64,000 bases of DNA from CAZVEE01 sp964625525. GTDB lineage: Bacteria; Pseudomonadota; Alphaproteobacteria; JAJFIK01. Made by a program: the position numbers and the translations under genes. The DNA is taken from positions 1 to 64,000 of the forward strand of contig CAZVEE010000002.1 in assembly GCA_964625525.1 (NCBI GenBank). The letters run 5' to 3'. The notes under the pieces were generated by a model. The model made no database searches, had not been told where the DNA came from, and was given only the letters and a program-made list of their open reading frames with translations. Below are positions 1 to 9,253 of this stretch, piece by piece. Positions within the stretch are counted from its first letter, which is position 1. Each line of letters opens with the position of its first letter.

Positions 1-2
1 AG

Positions 3-911
3 CAAGAGCTGATGGAGCTGTACAAACGCGAGAAGATCAATCCGCTGGCGGGCTGCCTGCCCATGATCATCCAGATCCCCGTGTTCTTCTCGCTCTATAA
101 GGTGCTCTTCGTCACCATCGAGATGCGCCATGCGCCGTTTTTCGGCTGGATCCAGGACCTCTCCGCGCCGGATCCCACGACGGTCTTCAACTTGTTCGGG
201 CTGATCCCGTGGGATCCGTCCACCGTGCCCATGATCGGAAGTTTGCTGATGATCGGCGTATGGCCGCTCTTTATGGGCGTGACCATGTGGCTGCAAATGC
301 AGATGAACCCGAAGGCCGGTGACGAAATCCAGCAGGCGGTCTTTGCCTGGATGCCAGTGATCTTCACCATCATGCTGGCCACGTTCTCCGCCGGTCTGGT
401 GATCTACTGGGCCTGGAACAACCTTCTCTCCATTGCCCAGCAATACGTCATCATGCGCCGGATGGGGGTGGAGCCTGAGTGGAAGAACAATCTGGCCTGG
501 CTCATGAGCCCCCTCACCGGCACTGCGTCAGCCAATGAGGCGGAGTTGAAACCCATCGACGGGCCGGAGAGCGACCAGGGCAAGCTGAGTGCGGCCTATG
601 CCGACACGGGTCCTGAGCAGCCGAAAGCCTCGGAAAAGCGAGACGAGGACGCGCCCGCCCGTGGCGAGGCCACTGAGAGAGGCGATGGGACTGCTCAGGA
701 TCCTGCACCGGAGCCAGACGCCGCTGAAAAGGACACGGCGCCTGAACCGGGCACCGGGTCTGAACCGGGCACCGGGTCTGAATCGGGCACCGGATCCGAC
801 ACCGGCTCAGCGCCCGAGCCGGAGGACGCGCCCAAGTCCACGCCAGCAAAGACAAGCAACACTCGCCGCGGCGGGTCTCGCAAAAAGAGTGGCCGCAAAG
901 GTGGCAGATGA
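3..911 (+). CDS. yidC: Membrane protein insertase YidC, C-terminal part (5' truncated)
   Basis: The reading frame is open to the left edge, so only about 302 C-terminal residues are present. YidC inserts and folds inner-membrane proteins, alone or with SecYEG. What is visible is the conserved Oxa1/YidC core: the segment with [23 protein letters not shown], a second hydrophobic stretch around [20 protein letters not shown], and a third around [28 protein letters not shown], ending in QQYVIMRR. These are the last transmembrane helices. After the last helix comes an unusually long hydrophilic tail of about 140 residues, rich in Glu, Pro, Gly and Thr. It contains a short tandem repeat and ends in a strongly basic [19 protein letters not shown] C terminus, which probably contacts the ribosome (inference). 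It overlaps the next gene by 11 bases. Confidence 0.95.
   Translation, partial: QELMELYKREKINPLAGCLPMIIQIPVFFSLYKVLFVTIEMRHAPFFGWIQDLSAPDPTTVFNLFGLIPWDPSTVPMIGSLLMIGVWPLFMGVTMWLQMQMNPKAGDEIQQAVFAWMPVIFTIMLATFSAGLVIYWAWNNLLSIAQQYVIMRRMGVEPEWKNNLAWLMSPLTGTASANEAELKPIDGPESDQGKLSAAYADTGPEQPKASEKRDEDAPARGEATERGDGTAQDPAPEPDAAEKDTAPEPGTGSEPGTGSESGTGSDTGSAPEPEDAPKSTPAKTSNTRRGGSRKKSGRKGGR
744..797 (+). repeat. 18-bp tandem repeat in the yidC tail
   Basis: Three consecutive 18-bp units (gaaccgggcaccgggtct and close variants) encode a repeated [12 protein letters not shown] hexapeptide in the cytoplasmic tail of YidC. The first two units are identical and the third carries point changes. The unit length is a multiple of three, so copy-number change would keep frame. 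Confidence 0.85.
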
Positions 912-1641
912 GGCCGGTGAGACCGCCCCAGATGGCGGCCCCTATGCGGGGCCGCTGCTGGGCTCGCTGGAAGACGCGCCGGAGGACCTAGAGCCCGGGC
1001 GTCTGATGTTCGCGCAGGAAACCCGATTTCTCCTGGGTGTGGCGGCGCTGAAGCAACTGCCGCTCGACGACATTCCCGAAGTGGCCTTCGCGGGCCGGTC
1101 TAATGTGGGCAAATCGAGCCTGCTGAACGCCCTCACCGGGCGCCGGGACATCGCCCGCACCTCCAACACGCCCGGCCGCACGCAAGAACTCAATGTCTTC
1201 CGCCTCGGCACCGAGACCGGGCGCGGTATGCTGACGCTGGTGGATTTGCCCGGCTATGGCTATGCCCGCGTGTCGAAGGAAAAGGTTGCCCGCTGGACCG
1301 CGCTGCTAACGGCCTATCTGCGCGGTCGGCCCCAATTGCGCCGCGCTTTGGTGTTGATCGATGGACGTCACGGCATCAAACCCGTGGACGCAGAGATGAT
1401 GACCATGCTCGACGAGGCGGCGGTGTCCTATCAGGTGGTTCTGACTAAGGCCGACAAAGTGCGCGGGCCCGAACGAGCCAAAATCTGGGCCCAAGTGGAA
1501 CGGGATTTGCGGGCCCATGTGGCGGCCCATCCCCGGGTGATCGCCACCTCCAGCGGCACCGGGTTCGGGATCGCCGAATTGCGCGCCGAGTTGGCGCGCC
1601 TTGCCAGTTCGCCTGGATCTGCCCAAAGGAGCGCGCCATGA
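901..1641 (+). CDS. engB: Ribosome biogenesis GTPase EngB (YihA/YsxC)
   Basis: A small essential TRAFAC GTPase that acts late in 50S subunit assembly. The G motifs are clear: G1 GRSNVGKSS, the switch region [10 protein letters not shown]3 DLPGYG and G4 TKADK. The start is chosen as GTG 901, which gives 246 residues and an N-terminal extension of about 35 residues before the conserved [10 protein letters not shown] start at ATG 1006 would give a length nearer the family minimum but would remove conserved sequence. The reading frame is open further upstream, but there it is only the shadow of the yidC tail. It overlaps yidC by 11 bases and shares ATGA with argB, so the three are almost certainly co-transcribed. 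The yidC-engB-argB order is typical of Alphaproteobacteria. Confidence 0.92.
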   Translation: MADEAGETAPDGGPYAGPLLGSLEDAPEDLEPGRLMFAQETRFLLGVAALKQLPLDDIPEVAFAGRSNVGKSSLLNALTGRRDIARTSNTPGRTQELNVFRLGTETGRGMLTLVDLPGYGYARVSKEKVARWTALLTAYLRGRPQLRRALVLIDGRHGIKPVDAEMMTMLDEAAVSYQVVLTKADKVRGPERAKIWAQVERDLRAHVAAHPRVIATSSGTGFGIAELRAELARLASSPGSAQRSAP

Positions 1642-2573
1642 GTGAGCAGCCGCCTGTCCGCCAACCCGGGACCCCCGACGCCCAACGGACCCGCGAGGAA
1701 TGGCTGCGCACCGGCAACACGCTGAGTGAGGCGCTGCCCTATATCCTTGGCTATGACGGGCAGCCGGTGGTCATCAAATATGGCGGCCACGCCATGGGCG
1801 ATGCGGAGCTGGCGCGGGGCTTTGCCCGCGATCTCGTGATTTTAAAGCAGATCGGCGTCAACCCCGTGGTGGTGCATGGCGGCGGGCCCCAGATCGGCGC
1901 CATGTTGGAGCGCCTCAAGATCCAAAGCTCCTTTATCGAAGGGTTGCGCGTCACCGATGCCCAGACCGTGGACGTGGTGGAGATGGTGCTCGCAGGCTCC
2001 ATCAACAAACAGATCGTCACCAATATCAATCGCGCCGGCGGGCGTGCCGTGGGCCTGTCGGGCAAGGACGGCAATCTGATTACGGCGGCGAAGCTGCACC
2101 GCACCACTCGCGATCCCGGCTCCAATATCGAAAAAGTCCTGGATCTGGGTTTTGTGGGTGAGCCGGAAACCGTGAACCCTTCCGTGATCGAATCGATTAT
2201 CGCCTCAGACATTATTCCCGTGATTGCGCCCATCGGCCTGGGCCGCGACGGCGAGACTTACAACATCAATGCTGATACGGCGGCAGGTGCGGTGGCCGGG
2301 GCCATCGGCGCGCGCCGCCTGTTGCTGCTGACCGATGTGACTGGTGTGCTCGACCGCGACGGACGACTGATCGATCATCTGACGACGGAGGGCGCGCGCG
2401 CCCTGATCAGCGAGGGTGTGGCGACGGGTGGGATGATCCCGAAACTCGAAACTGCCATCGGCGCGGTGGAGGGCGGCGCGGAAGGGGCGGTGATTCTGGA
2501 CGGCCGGGCGCCCCACGCCCTGCTGATTGAACTCTTTACTGCCGACGGTGCCGGCACGCTTGTGACACGGTGA
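1638..2573 (+). CDS. argB: Acetylglutamate kinase
   Basis: Catalyses ATP-dependent phosphorylation of N-acetyl-L-glutamate, the second step of arginine biosynthesis, in the cytoplasm. The 311-residue protein has the amino-acid-kinase fold hallmarks: KYGGHAMG near residue 48 (phosphate binding lysine), VHGGGPQIG, the N-acetylglutamate-binding region [14 protein letters not shown], and the C-terminal [17 protein letters not shown] with [10 protein letters not shown]. The N-terminal helix before the kinase core (LSEALPYI) is the type found in arginine-sensitive hexameric ArgB enzymes, so feedback inhibition by arginine is likely (inference from the family). The start codon overlaps the engB stop in an ATGA. 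The next gene begins 18 bases after the stop. Confidence 0.96.
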   Translation: MSEQPPVRQPGTPDAQRTREEWLRTGNTLSEALPYILGYDGQPVVIKYGGHAMGDAELARGFARDLVILKQIGVNPVVVHGGGPQIGAMLERLKIQSSFIEGLRVTDAQTVDVVEMVLAGSINKQIVTNINRAGGRAVGLSGKDGNLITAAKLHRTTRDPGSNIEKVLDLGFVGEPETVNPSVIESIIASDIIPVIAPIGLGRDGETYNINADTAAGAVAGAIGARRLLLLTDVTGVLDRDGRLIDHLTTEGARALISEGVATGGMIPKLETAIGAVEGGAEGAVILDGRAPHALLIELFTADGAGTLVTR

Positions 2574-2591
2574 GGGGATACGGAGGGGAGG

Positions 2592-3644
2592 ATGGTCCGG
2601 ATAGCGCATAAAATGATGCAGACTGGCTGGCGTGTGAGTGCGGTGCTGGTGGCGCTCGTCGTGCTACTTGCCGCCCGCCCGGCACATGCGGGGTTTGAGT
2701 TGTGCAATCATGCCAGCCATGTACTGCGGGCCGCGCTGGCGACGCCGGAAGAAGGCGGCTGGCACGTGCGGGGCTGGGAGCAAGTGCGCCCGGGCGAATG
2801 CCGGGAAGTCTCCCGTCAGGTGCCCGAGGGCGACAGCTTTTACGTTTATGCCGAGTCGCATATGGCCCATGAAGGGGAAGTGCATCGCTGGGCGGGTAAT
2901 CGTCTGTTCTGTGTACACCCGGATGATTTCGACATGCACGGGCCTGAGGCCTGCCCGGAAGGCGAGGGGAACACTCGTCCTTTTGTCCGTGTGGCGATCG
3001 AGCCCGGCGTGACGGAATGGAGCCACCGTTTCCGCGAACCCAGCTCGCGGATGGCAAGCCTGCGTTCGGCCCGCAACAAAGGCCTGCAACGGTTGTTGAA
3101 CGAAACCGGTTTCTTCTCTGGCAGTTTCGACGGTTATCTGGGCCGGCGCACCCGCGCCGCCATCAACCGGGCCAAGGCCGATCTGGGTGTCACGGCGGCC
3201 GGCTTTGACTCCGATGCGCTCGTTGATGCCTTGATTGCGCGGCGGGTCGCGGACCAAAACACCCGTGGCCTGAAAGTCTGCAACGAGACCCCTTATGAAG
3301 TTTGGTCGGCCGTGGCCTATGGGCCTGAGAATGATTGGATGTCGCGCGGTTGGTGGGCGCTTGCGCCGAATGCCTGCGCCCCGGTGATCAAGGATGAGCT
3401 GCCGGACCGCTTCCTCTATGTCTATGGCGAAGCGCAGTCTGCGGATGGTTCGCGCATTGTCTGGGGCGGGGATCATCCCTTCTGCATCGCCGACGTGAAA
3501 TTCGAGATCGACGGGTCAGAACGGTGTGTCGAGCGCGGCTTCCAGCCCAAGGGATTCCAGCGCATCGACACTGGCGAGGAAGCCGTCTGGACCCTGCGGT
3601 TTCGCGACGAAGACGCTACGATTTTGCCCCCTGACGGAGGGTGA
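2592..3644 (+). CDS. Secreted DUF1036 protein with two DUF1036 domains around a peptidoglycan-binding-like domain
   Basis: A 350-residue exported protein of unknown function. GGAGG five bases before ATG 2592 supports this start. Residues 1-33 form a signal peptide (hydrophobic VSAVLVALVVLLAARP, cleavage near AHA-G). Residues about 34-150 form one DUF1036 unit (FELCNHAS, W..RGWEQVRPGEC, FYVYAE). Residues about 157-195 look like a PG_binding_1 helix bundle (LQRLLNETGFFSG.FDGYLGRRTRAAI). Residues about 220-345 form a second DUF1036 unit (LKVCNETPYEVW, SRGWWALAPNAC, FLYVYGEA). Cysteines are paired in each unit, consistent with disulfides in the periplasm. It lies between argB and a HAD gene in the same operon-like run. 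A wall-associated role is an inference from the middle domain. Confidence 0.8.
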   Translation: MVRIAHKMMQTGWRVSAVLVALVVLLAARPAHAGFELCNHASHVLRAALATPEEGGWHVRGWEQVRPGECREVSRQVPEGDSFYVYAESHMAHEGEVHRWAGNRLFCVHPDDFDMHGPEACPEGEGNTRPFVRVAIEPGVTEWSHRFREPSSRMASLRSARNKGLQRLLNETGFFSGSFDGYLGRRTRAAINRAKADLGVTAAGFDSDALVDALIARRVADQNTRGLKVCNETPYEVWSAVAYGPENDWMSRGWWALAPNACAPVIKDELPDRFLYVYGEAQSADGSRIVWGGDHPFCIADVKFEIDGSERCVERGFQPKGFQRIDTGEEAVWTLRFRDEDATILPPDGG

Positions 3645-3674
3645 GCGGCCGAGCCGCAGCCGGGAAGGATAACG

Positions 3675-4400
3675 ATGACCACGCAAGCGGGTACGCCGGA
3701 CTTCACCCATGTCACCACATGGGTGTTCGATCTGGACAATACTCTGTATGCCGCCGACGGCCAGGTCTTTGACCAGGTGGATGAGCGTATGGGGGGCTTC
3801 ATCGCCACATATCTCGGTGTCAGCCGGGAAGAGGCGCACCGCCTGCAGAAGCTCTATTATCATGAGTATGGCACCACTCTCAGTGGCTTGATGAGTGTGC
3901 ACGGCATGGAGCCCAAGGCGTTCCTGGATTATGTGCATGATATCGATGTCTCGATCATCGATGCGGATACGCGCCTTGACGCCGCCATTGGGGCCCTGCC
4001 GGGGCGCAAGGTGGTCTATACCAACGGCACTGTGCAGCACGCGGAGAATGTGCTCGGGCGGCTCGCCATTCGTGACCATTTCGAAGCCATTTACGATATC
4101 GTTGCCGCCGGGTATGTGCCCAAGCCGAACCGCTCCGCTTATGAACACATTTTTACGGCCGGTGGCATTGACCCGCGCCGGGCGGCCATGTTTGAAGATA
4201 TTGCTCGCAATCTGGAAGCCGCCAACGCGCTGGGTATGACCACGGTCTGGGTGCGCCCGCCATTGACGGCGCTGCCCGGTGACGCGGATACGGCGGAACC
4301 GGACGAACTTGCCCACCATCCCCATATCGATCATGTGACCAGTGATCTCGCGGATTTTCTCACTCGCGTCCTGGTTGCCTCGCCGGAGATATCATCATGA
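3675..4400 (+). CDS. HAD-family pyrimidine 5'-nucleotidase (SDT1-like)
   Basis: A 241-residue cytoplasmic haloacid-dehalogenase phosphatase. Motif I is [10 protein letters not shown] near residue 14 (nucleophile Asp, acid/base Asp two residues on), motif II is VYTNGT, motif III includes the lysine of [10 protein letters not shown], and motif IV is [10 protein letters not shown]. This motif set and length match the pyrimidine 5'-nucleotidase/SDT1 group, which dephosphorylates nucleoside monophosphates or related small phosphates. The true substrate cannot be read from sequence. A GGAAGG ribosome-binding site precedes the ATG. The 3' end overlaps dapD by four bases (ATGA). A HAD gene of this kind next to dapD is common in Alphaproteobacteria. 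Confidence 0.87.
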   Translation: MTTQAGTPDFTHVTTWVFDLDNTLYAADGQVFDQVDERMGGFIATYLGVSREEAHRLQKLYYHEYGTTLSGLMSVHGMEPKAFLDYVHDIDVSIIDADTRLDAAIGALPGRKVVYTNGTVQHAENVLGRLAIRDHFEAIYDIVAAGYVPKPNRSAYEHIFTAGGIDPRRAAMFEDIARNLEAANALGMTTVWVRPPLTALPGDADTAEPDELAHHPHIDHVTSDLADFLTRVLVASPEISS

Positions 4401-5227
4401 GCCACGACGCCCTCATCGCCACGCTGGATGCAGCATGGGAGGCTCGCGACACCATCAGTGTGGAGACGCAAGGCGAAACCCGCCAAGCGGTGGACGCCGC
4501 GCTGGCGCTGCTCGACAGTGGCACCGCCCGGGTGGCCGAACCCGGCCCCGATGGCTGGCGGGTCAATCAGTGGCTGAAGAAAGCGGTCCTGCTGTCCTTT
4601 CGGCTCAATCCTATGGAACCCATCCCCGGCGGGCCCGGTCAGGCAAGCCTGTGGTACGACAAGGTGCCGTCCAAATTCGAAGGGTGGGGGCCGGATCAAT
4701 TCGATGCGGCGGGCTTTCGTGCGGTACCCAACTGCGCCGTGCGGCGTGGATCCTTTTTAGGCAAGGGCGTCGTTGTGATGCCGAGCTTTGTCAATCTGGG
4801 CGCATATGTGGGCGAAGGCACCATGATCGACAGCTTTGCGACTGTCGGGTCCTGCGCCCAAATCGGCGCCCATTGTCACATCTCGGCGGGTGTAACCATC
4901 GCCGGGGTGCTTGAACCCTTGCAAGCAGATCCAGTGATCATCGAGGACAACTGCTTTGTGGGCGTCAATTCCTGCGTGGCGGAGGGGATGATCGTGGGCG
5001 AGGGGGCGGTTATCGCCATGGGCGTCTATCTGGGCCAGTCCACCAAGATCATCGACCGTGCCACCGGTGAGAGCGTGCAAGGCAAAGTGCCGCCATACTC
5101 GGTCGTGGTGCCTGGCGTCGGCCCCTCCGCGCCCGGAGCGCCAGCGACTTATTGCGCCGTCATCGTCAAGCGTGTGGACGAGCGCACGCGTGCCAAAACC
5201 TCTGTCAACGAATTGTTGCGGAATTGA
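4397..5227 (+). CDS. dapD: 2,3,4,5-tetrahydropyridine-2,6-dicarboxylate N-succinyltransferase
   Basis: Succinylates tetrahydrodipicolinate in the succinylase branch of the lysine/meso-diaminopimelate pathway, feeding both lysine and peptidoglycan. The 276-residue protein has the N-terminal helical part ([12 protein letters not shown]) and a long left-handed beta-helix of hexapeptide repeats from about residue 105 to 225 (for example [30 protein letters not shown], then [25 protein letters not shown]). The C-terminal domain is also conserved. Length is typical. It is the last gene of the operon starting at yidC. Its stop codon abuts the stop codon of the convergent lysR gene with no base between, so no room exists for a classical terminator. 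Confidence 0.96.
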   Translation: MSHDALIATLDAAWEARDTISVETQGETRQAVDAALALLDSGTARVAEPGPDGWRVNQWLKKAVLLSFRLNPMEPIPGGPGQASLWYDKVPSKFEGWGPDQFDAAGFRAVPNCAVRRGSFLGKGVVVMPSFVNLGAYVGEGTMIDSFATVGSCAQIGAHCHISAGVTIAGVLEPLQADPVIIEDNCFVGVNSCVAEGMIVGEGAVIAMGVYLGQSTKIIDRATGESVQGKVPPYSVVVPGVGPSAPGAPATYCAVIVKRVDERTRAKTSVNELLRN

Positions 5228-6094
5228 TCACCCGGTATGCTCCAGTTCTCGCAGGATGCTGTCGCGCAAACGCGCGGCGGCCGGCGAGAGTGCGGTCGCC
5301 TCGATCAGCGCCATTTCCGTGTCTTCGAGTGGCGGTAGATCCGCCATCTGCGTGTTCAGCACCCGCAGATCCGTGGGCACCATATCCTTAGGCAGCACGG
5401 TAATCCCAAGCCCCGCACGCACCGCCACCAGCGTGCCCGCAAGCGAGCCGCAGGTATATGCGATCCGCCAGGCCCGCCCCTTGGCATCGAGGGCTTCCGT
5501 CGCCCGCTTGCGATAGACACAAGGGCGCGGAGATACCGCAAGCGGCAACGACTCCTGGCCGTCCACCACCAGCGCTTCACCCGCCACCCACACGAGCGGC
5601 TCGCGCCAGACACCAAGCCCGCCCGTGGGCGAGGCCGGCTCCCGCTTCACCAGCGCCAGGTCCAGCCCGCCCGCCTGAAATCGCTCCAACAGATCCAACG
5701 TCAATTCGCAGGTGACCTCCAGCGCCACGCGCGGATGACTGCGCGCGAACCGGGCCAGCACGCCCGGCAGGTGACTGGTGGCGAAATCTTCCGGCGCCCC
5801 CAGGCGCACCACGCCCGACAAGTCCGGCTCCCGCACCCGGGCCATCAGCTCGTCATTGAGCGCCAGAATGCGCCGCGCATGATCCAGGATCAGTTCACCC
5901 TCGCTGGTCACCGCCAGGTGGCGGGGGCTGCGGTCTAAGAGGCGCACGCCCAGGCGCTCCTCCAGCCGCTTGATCTGTAACGATACCGCCGATTGGCCGC
6001 GCAGCAGCCGTTCCGCGGCCGGCGAGAAGCCGCCGCAGTCCACCACGGTGACGAAGGCGCGCAGCAAATCCGGGTCGAGGGCAGGGGCGGTCAT
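5228..6094 (-). CDS. LysR-family transcriptional regulator
   Basis: A 288-residue LysR-type regulator. Residues about 7-66 form the winged helix-turn-helix (LLRAFVTVVDCGGFSPAAERLLRGQSAVSLQIKRLEERLG). The rest is a periplasmic-binding-protein-like effector domain (VVRLGAPEDFATSHLPGVL onward). GAGG lies just before the ATG. It is divergent from the isocitrate dehydrogenase gene, separated by about 110 bases that hold an inverted repeat, the standard arrangement for a LysR regulator and its target. The effector is unknown. It converges on dapD with no gap. Confidence 0.9.
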   Translation of the reverse strand: MTAPALDPDLLRAFVTVVDCGGFSPAAERLLRGQSAVSLQIKRLEERLGVRLLDRSPRHLAVTSEGELILDHARRILALNDELMARVREPDLSGVVRLGAPEDFATSHLPGVLARFARSHPRVALEVTCELTLDLLERFQAGGLDLALVKREPASPTGGLGVWREPLVWVAGEALVVDGQESLPLAVSPRPCVYRKRATEALDAKGRAWRIAYTCGSLAGTLVAVRAGLGITVLPKDMVPTDLRVLNTQMADLPPLEDTEMALIEATALSPAAARLRDSILRELEHTG

Positions 6095-6106
6095 GAAGCC
6101 TCAATC

Positions 6107-6143
6107 ATTGATATTTGCAATCTTAAGTTTGGAGCTTATCAAT
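6107..6143. promoter_or_regulatory. Inverted repeat in the lysR/icd divergent promoter
   Basis: The arms ATTGATA (6107-6113) and TATCAAT (6137-6143) are exact inverted repeats. They flank CTTAAG (6122-6127), so the whole block is nearly symmetric. It sits in the AT-rich gap between lysR and icd. Binding by the adjacent LysR protein is inferred from position only. Confidence 0.45.
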
Positions 6144-6205
6144 TTCAATAATCCCTGCGGTCAGGCCACTTGCTGTGAAGGATCATGCAGCAGGAGGACA
6201 CGACC

Positions 6206-7660
6206 ATGACCAGCCCCACTGGCGATACACCCATCACCGTGGCCTATGGCGACGGGATTGGCCCGGAAATCATGACCGCGAGCCTGGAAGTGCTCAAGGC
6301 GGCTGGTGCCCGGCTGTCTATTGAGACCATTTCCATCGGCGAGCAGGTCTATCTGGCCGGCAACACCGCCGGTATCGCTCCAGAAGCCTGGGATAGCCTG
6401 CGCCGCACCAAAGTCTTTTACAAAGCGCCCATCACCACGCCCCAAGGCGGCGGCTTCAAAAGCCTGAATGTGACCGTGCGCAAATCGCTGGGCCTGTTCG
6501 CCAATATCCGTCCGTGTGCCGCCTACGCACCGTTCGTGCGCACCAAGCACCCGGGGATGAATGTGGTCATCGTGCGCGAGAACGAAGAAGACCTCTATGC
6601 CGGGATTGAGCATCGTCAGACCGATGAGGTCTATCAGTGCCTGAAGCTCATTTCCCGTCCGGGAACGGAGCGTATTGTTCGGTATGCCTTCGATTATGCC
6701 CGCGCCCATGGCCGTAAGAAGGTCACATGCTTCACCAAAGACAACATCATGAAGCTCACGGACGGCCTCTTCCACAAGGTCTTCGATGAGGTGGCTCAGG
6801 AGTATCCGGAAATCGAGAATGAGCACTGGATCATCGATATTGGTGCCGCCAAGCTGGCCGATACGCCGGACGCTTTCGACGTCATCGTGTTGCCCAATCT
6901 CTATGGCGATGTGCTCAGCGATGTGGCCGCTCAGATCGCCGGCTCGGTGGGTCTGGCGCCCTCGGCCAATATCGGTGACGGCCTGTCCATGTTCGAGGCC
7001 ATCCACGGCTCTGCCCCGCGCCGCGCCGGCCAGGACGTGGCGAACCCGTCGGGCCTGATGCTTGCCGGTGTCATGATGATGGTGCATCTGGGCCAGCCGG
7101 ACGTGGCTGCACGGGTCCATAATGCCTGGCTGCGCACGATCGAGGAAGGTGTGCACACGTATGATATCTTCAAGGATGGGGTGTCTCGCCAGAAGGTGGG
7201 CACCAAGGACTTTGCCCGCGCCGTGATCGATCGCCTTGATCAAACGCCAGACACTCTGCCGGCGGTCGTTTACGAGGCCCAGGCCCAACCGCTCACCACC
7301 ACGGCGCCGGCCCGTCGCCAGCCGCAGGCCAAGGAGCTCGTGGGCATTGATGTTTTCGTGAACTCTACTGCGCCGGTGGAAACTTTGGCCGAGCAAGTCC
7401 GCAAGGCGGAAAGTCCGTTGGTGGAACTGGCCATGATCACCAATCGCGGCACGAAAGTGTGGCCCGGCGGTCTGCCGGAAACCTTCTGTACGGATCATTG
7501 GCGGTGCCGCTTCCTGGCCCGTGCCGACAAGCAGTTCAACAAGCCCATGATTGTGGACATCCTGCGGGCCTTGATCCAGGAGGGCGTGGACTTCGTGAAG
7601 ACCGAGCAGCTCTTCACGTTTGACGGCGAGCCCGGCTTCTCCCTCGGTCAGGGTCAGTAA
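6206..7660 (+). CDS. icd: Isocitrate dehydrogenase, long type with C-terminal extension
   Basis: Oxidatively decarboxylates isocitrate to 2-oxoglutarate in the TCA cycle. AGGAGG at 6192-6197 lies eight bases before ATG 6206, so that start is preferred over ATG 6185, which lies upstream of the Shine-Dalgarno. The protein has 484 residues. The isocitrate-binding SxNxxxR motif is present as SLNVTVR, followed by KDNIMK, LPNLYGDVLSD and EAIHGSAPRRAGQDVANPSG. The core ends near residue 350. A further roughly 130-residue domain follows (LVGIDVFVNSTAPVETLAEQVR onward), as in the Thermus and Rickettsia-type enzymes. Cofactor (NADP or NAD) is uncertain. Most free-living Alphaproteobacteria use a shorter, eukaryote-like isozyme, so a second icd elsewhere is possible. 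Confidence 0.85.
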   Translation: MTSPTGDTPITVAYGDGIGPEIMTASLEVLKAAGARLSIETISIGEQVYLAGNTAGIAPEAWDSLRRTKVFYKAPITTPQGGGFKSLNVTVRKSLGLFANIRPCAAYAPFVRTKHPGMNVVIVRENEEDLYAGIEHRQTDEVYQCLKLISRPGTERIVRYAFDYARAHGRKKVTCFTKDNIMKLTDGLFHKVFDEVAQEYPEIENEHWIIDIGAAKLADTPDAFDVIVLPNLYGDVLSDVAAQIAGSVGLAPSANIGDGLSMFEAIHGSAPRRAGQDVANPSGLMLAGVMMMVHLGQPDVAARVHNAWLRTIEEGVHTYDIFKDGVSRQKVGTKDFARAVIDRLDQTPDTLPAVVYEAQAQPLTTTAPARRQPQAKELVGIDVFVNSTAPVETLAEQVRKAESPLVELAMITNRGTKVWPGGLPETFCTDHWRCRFLARADKQFNKPMIVDILRALIQEGVDFVKTEQLFTFDGEPGFSLGQGQ

Positions 7661-7669
7661 GGCTGTCTC

Positions 7670-8629
7670 TCAGCCGGATGGCGCGTCCGCCACACCGAAA
7701 TAGATCCATTCGGTCAGCGGCGCGCCATCCGGATACGGAAAGATAATGTAACCGTCTTCCGGCGCATAAAGATCCTCACCCCTTGCAAATGTCCCGATCA
7801 GGGCACCCGCCTTCACCGGCTCCAGATGCCGCCATGGCTTGGCAAAGGTGTCGCCAGCCGCTTCGCGAATATGGGCTTGCGCCAGGCGGATCACTGTGGG
7901 CGTCACCGGCCTGACGGGGGCCACCGGCTCGACCAGCCGCAAATGCTGAAGCGCATTGTGGATCGCCCGCTCGCCCACATCCGGACCCTTCGGGTCCTCA
8001 TGCTGCCCGCATTCGAGCGTCACCGCATAGCCACCCTGGCGGCGCATATACTCCGTCGTGCCCACACCGAACGTGACACGCCCCGATGCGCTGCCCCCGG
8101 ATAATTCGGCGATCCGCCGTACCGAACCCTCATAGGCGGGCAGCCAGCCATATAGCATCCGCTCCACGCCAAGGCAGGCGGCGAAGGCGCGTTCTTCCGT
8201 GGCCCGGGCGAAAGGTTCCAGATCACCGTCATTGTCCGGCGGTCCCATAAATAGGAACGGGTCACCGTCTTGAAGAAAGGAATGAATATCGAGCAGCACA
8301 TCGTGCTCGGCCAGGAGCGGACACAAGGCATTGCCCAGATGATCCTCGTAATCCTGAGGCACGGCTTTGAGGCTGAGATCGCGATTAAAATTGCGATCGC
8401 CTTCGCGGGTCCCTTGCGCATAGGCCTTGGCGTTCACGATGGGCACAAAAGTCACCCGCCCGCGCGCAAGCCGAAGATCTCCGCGCTCAAACGCCTGGAG
8501 CACCCGCTCAATGGCGCGGGGGCCGCAGGTCTCGTTGCCGTGCACGGCACCAGTGACAATGAGCGCCGGTCCAGGACGCCCGGACCGGAAACTGATGGAT
8601 TTGATAAGGGGGAGGGGGTGGTGTGTCAT
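7670..8629 (-). CDS. M14-family succinylglutamate desuccinylase/aspartoacylase-like metallohydrolase
   Basis: A zinc carboxypeptidase-fold deacylase of 319 residues from the internal ATG at 8629. An in-frame ATG at 8671 exists, but the sequence before MTHHPLPL is not family-like. Zinc ligands are visible as the HxxE pair in GAVHGNETCG and a later His in LLDIHSFLQDGDPF. The general-base Glu is probably the one in VTLECGQHEDP. The C-terminal part (EPVKAGALIGTFARGEDLYAPEDGYIIFPY) resembles the beta domain of AstE/ASPA proteins. The substrate is unknown: no other arginine-degradation (ast) genes are nearby, so N-acylated amino acid or peptide hydrolysis is the safest statement. It is convergent with icd, nine bases apart. 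Confidence 0.82.
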   Translation of the reverse strand: MTHHPLPLIKSISFRSGRPGPALIVTGAVHGNETCGPRAIERVLQAFERGDLRLARGRVTFVPIVNAKAYAQGTREGDRNFNRDLSLKAVPQDYEDHLGNALCPLLAEHDVLLDIHSFLQDGDPFLFMGPPDNDGDLEPFARATEERAFAACLGVERMLYGWLPAYEGSVRRIAELSGGSASGRVTFGVGTTEYMRRQGGYAVTLECGQHEDPKGPDVGERAIHNALQHLRLVEPVAPVRPVTPTVIRLAQAHIREAAGDTFAKPWRHLEPVKAGALIGTFARGEDLYAPEDGYIIFPYPDGAPLTEWIYFGVADAPSG

Positions 8630-8714
8630 GCCGCCGCTTATGGACCAGGGGCCCCGGTCTTGGCAATGCACCTTGTGCCATTGCCGGCCGGAGCCCCTGG
8701 TGACCGGATCGGGA

Positions 8715-9119
8715 TCACGCGCGCCGGTCAGGCCGCAGCGCGAACGGTCCGTCTCCGGTCAGAACGAGGGCGCTCTGCACGGCAATCCAGAAAGCAGGAA
8801 ACTCCCAGCCGCCGCCCGGATTGGAAAACACCCAGCCCTTGTCCCCATGGGCAAAGAGGATGGAGCCGATGAGGATCGGGATCAGCGCTGCACTGACAAT
8901 CCGCGTATGAATGCCGAGAATAAGCGCAAGCCCCCCCAGCACTTCCGCGCCGATCGTGGCATAGCCCAGGAAGCCGGGCAGGCCGAGGGATTCAAAATAC
9001 GCCGCCGTGCCGGCCGGCGTGAACACCAAGACTTTCAACAGTCCATGGGCGAGGAACAGTACGCCGGTGGACACACGCAGAAGAAGGACGCCATAGGGCG
9101 TTAACTGAGAATCGGTCAT
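8715..9119 (-). CDS. DoxX-family membrane protein
   Basis: A 134-residue protein with four predicted transmembrane helices, matching the DoxX family pattern. It begins with LLLRVSTGVLFLAHGLLKV, followed by the FESLGLPGFLGYATIGAEVLGGLALILG block and ends with GGWEFPAFWIAVQSALVLTGDGPF. Functions in the family are poorly defined, with links to redox and membrane quinone/thiol homeostasis. It is divergent from a LysR gene at 9254, across a 134-base intergenic region, so it is the likely regulatory target of that LysR protein (inference). Confidence 0.85.
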   Translation of the reverse strand: MTDSQLTPYGVLLLRVSTGVLFLAHGLLKVLVFTPAGTAAYFESLGLPGFLGYATIGAEVLGGLALILGIHTRIVSAALIPILIGSILFAHGDKGWVFSNPGGGWEFPAFWIAVQSALVLTGDGPFALRPDRRA

Positions 9120-9218
9120 GGGTCGCTCCTGTCCTGAGGGGGAGCACGTCGCCAGCCCCTGTGATGATGTGACACCCGAGACATAACGGCCCGACAGGTG
9201 CGAGATAATCCCTGAACC

Positions 9219-9248
9219 TTGAACAGGACTGTTTCCTGTGAGTATTTA
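9219..9248 (+). promoter_or_regulatory. Candidate promoter of the second lysR with an internal palindrome
   Basis: TTGAAC (9219-9224), an 18-base spacer and TATTTA (9243-9248) form a reasonable sigma-70 promoter whose start would fall at or next to the ATG at 9254. Within it lies AACAG-GA-CTGTT (9222-9233), a perfect palindrome, nested with CAGGA...TCCTG. No Shine-Dalgarno is visible. Autoregulation is inferred. Confidence 0.4.
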
Positions 9249-9253
9249 ATTCC

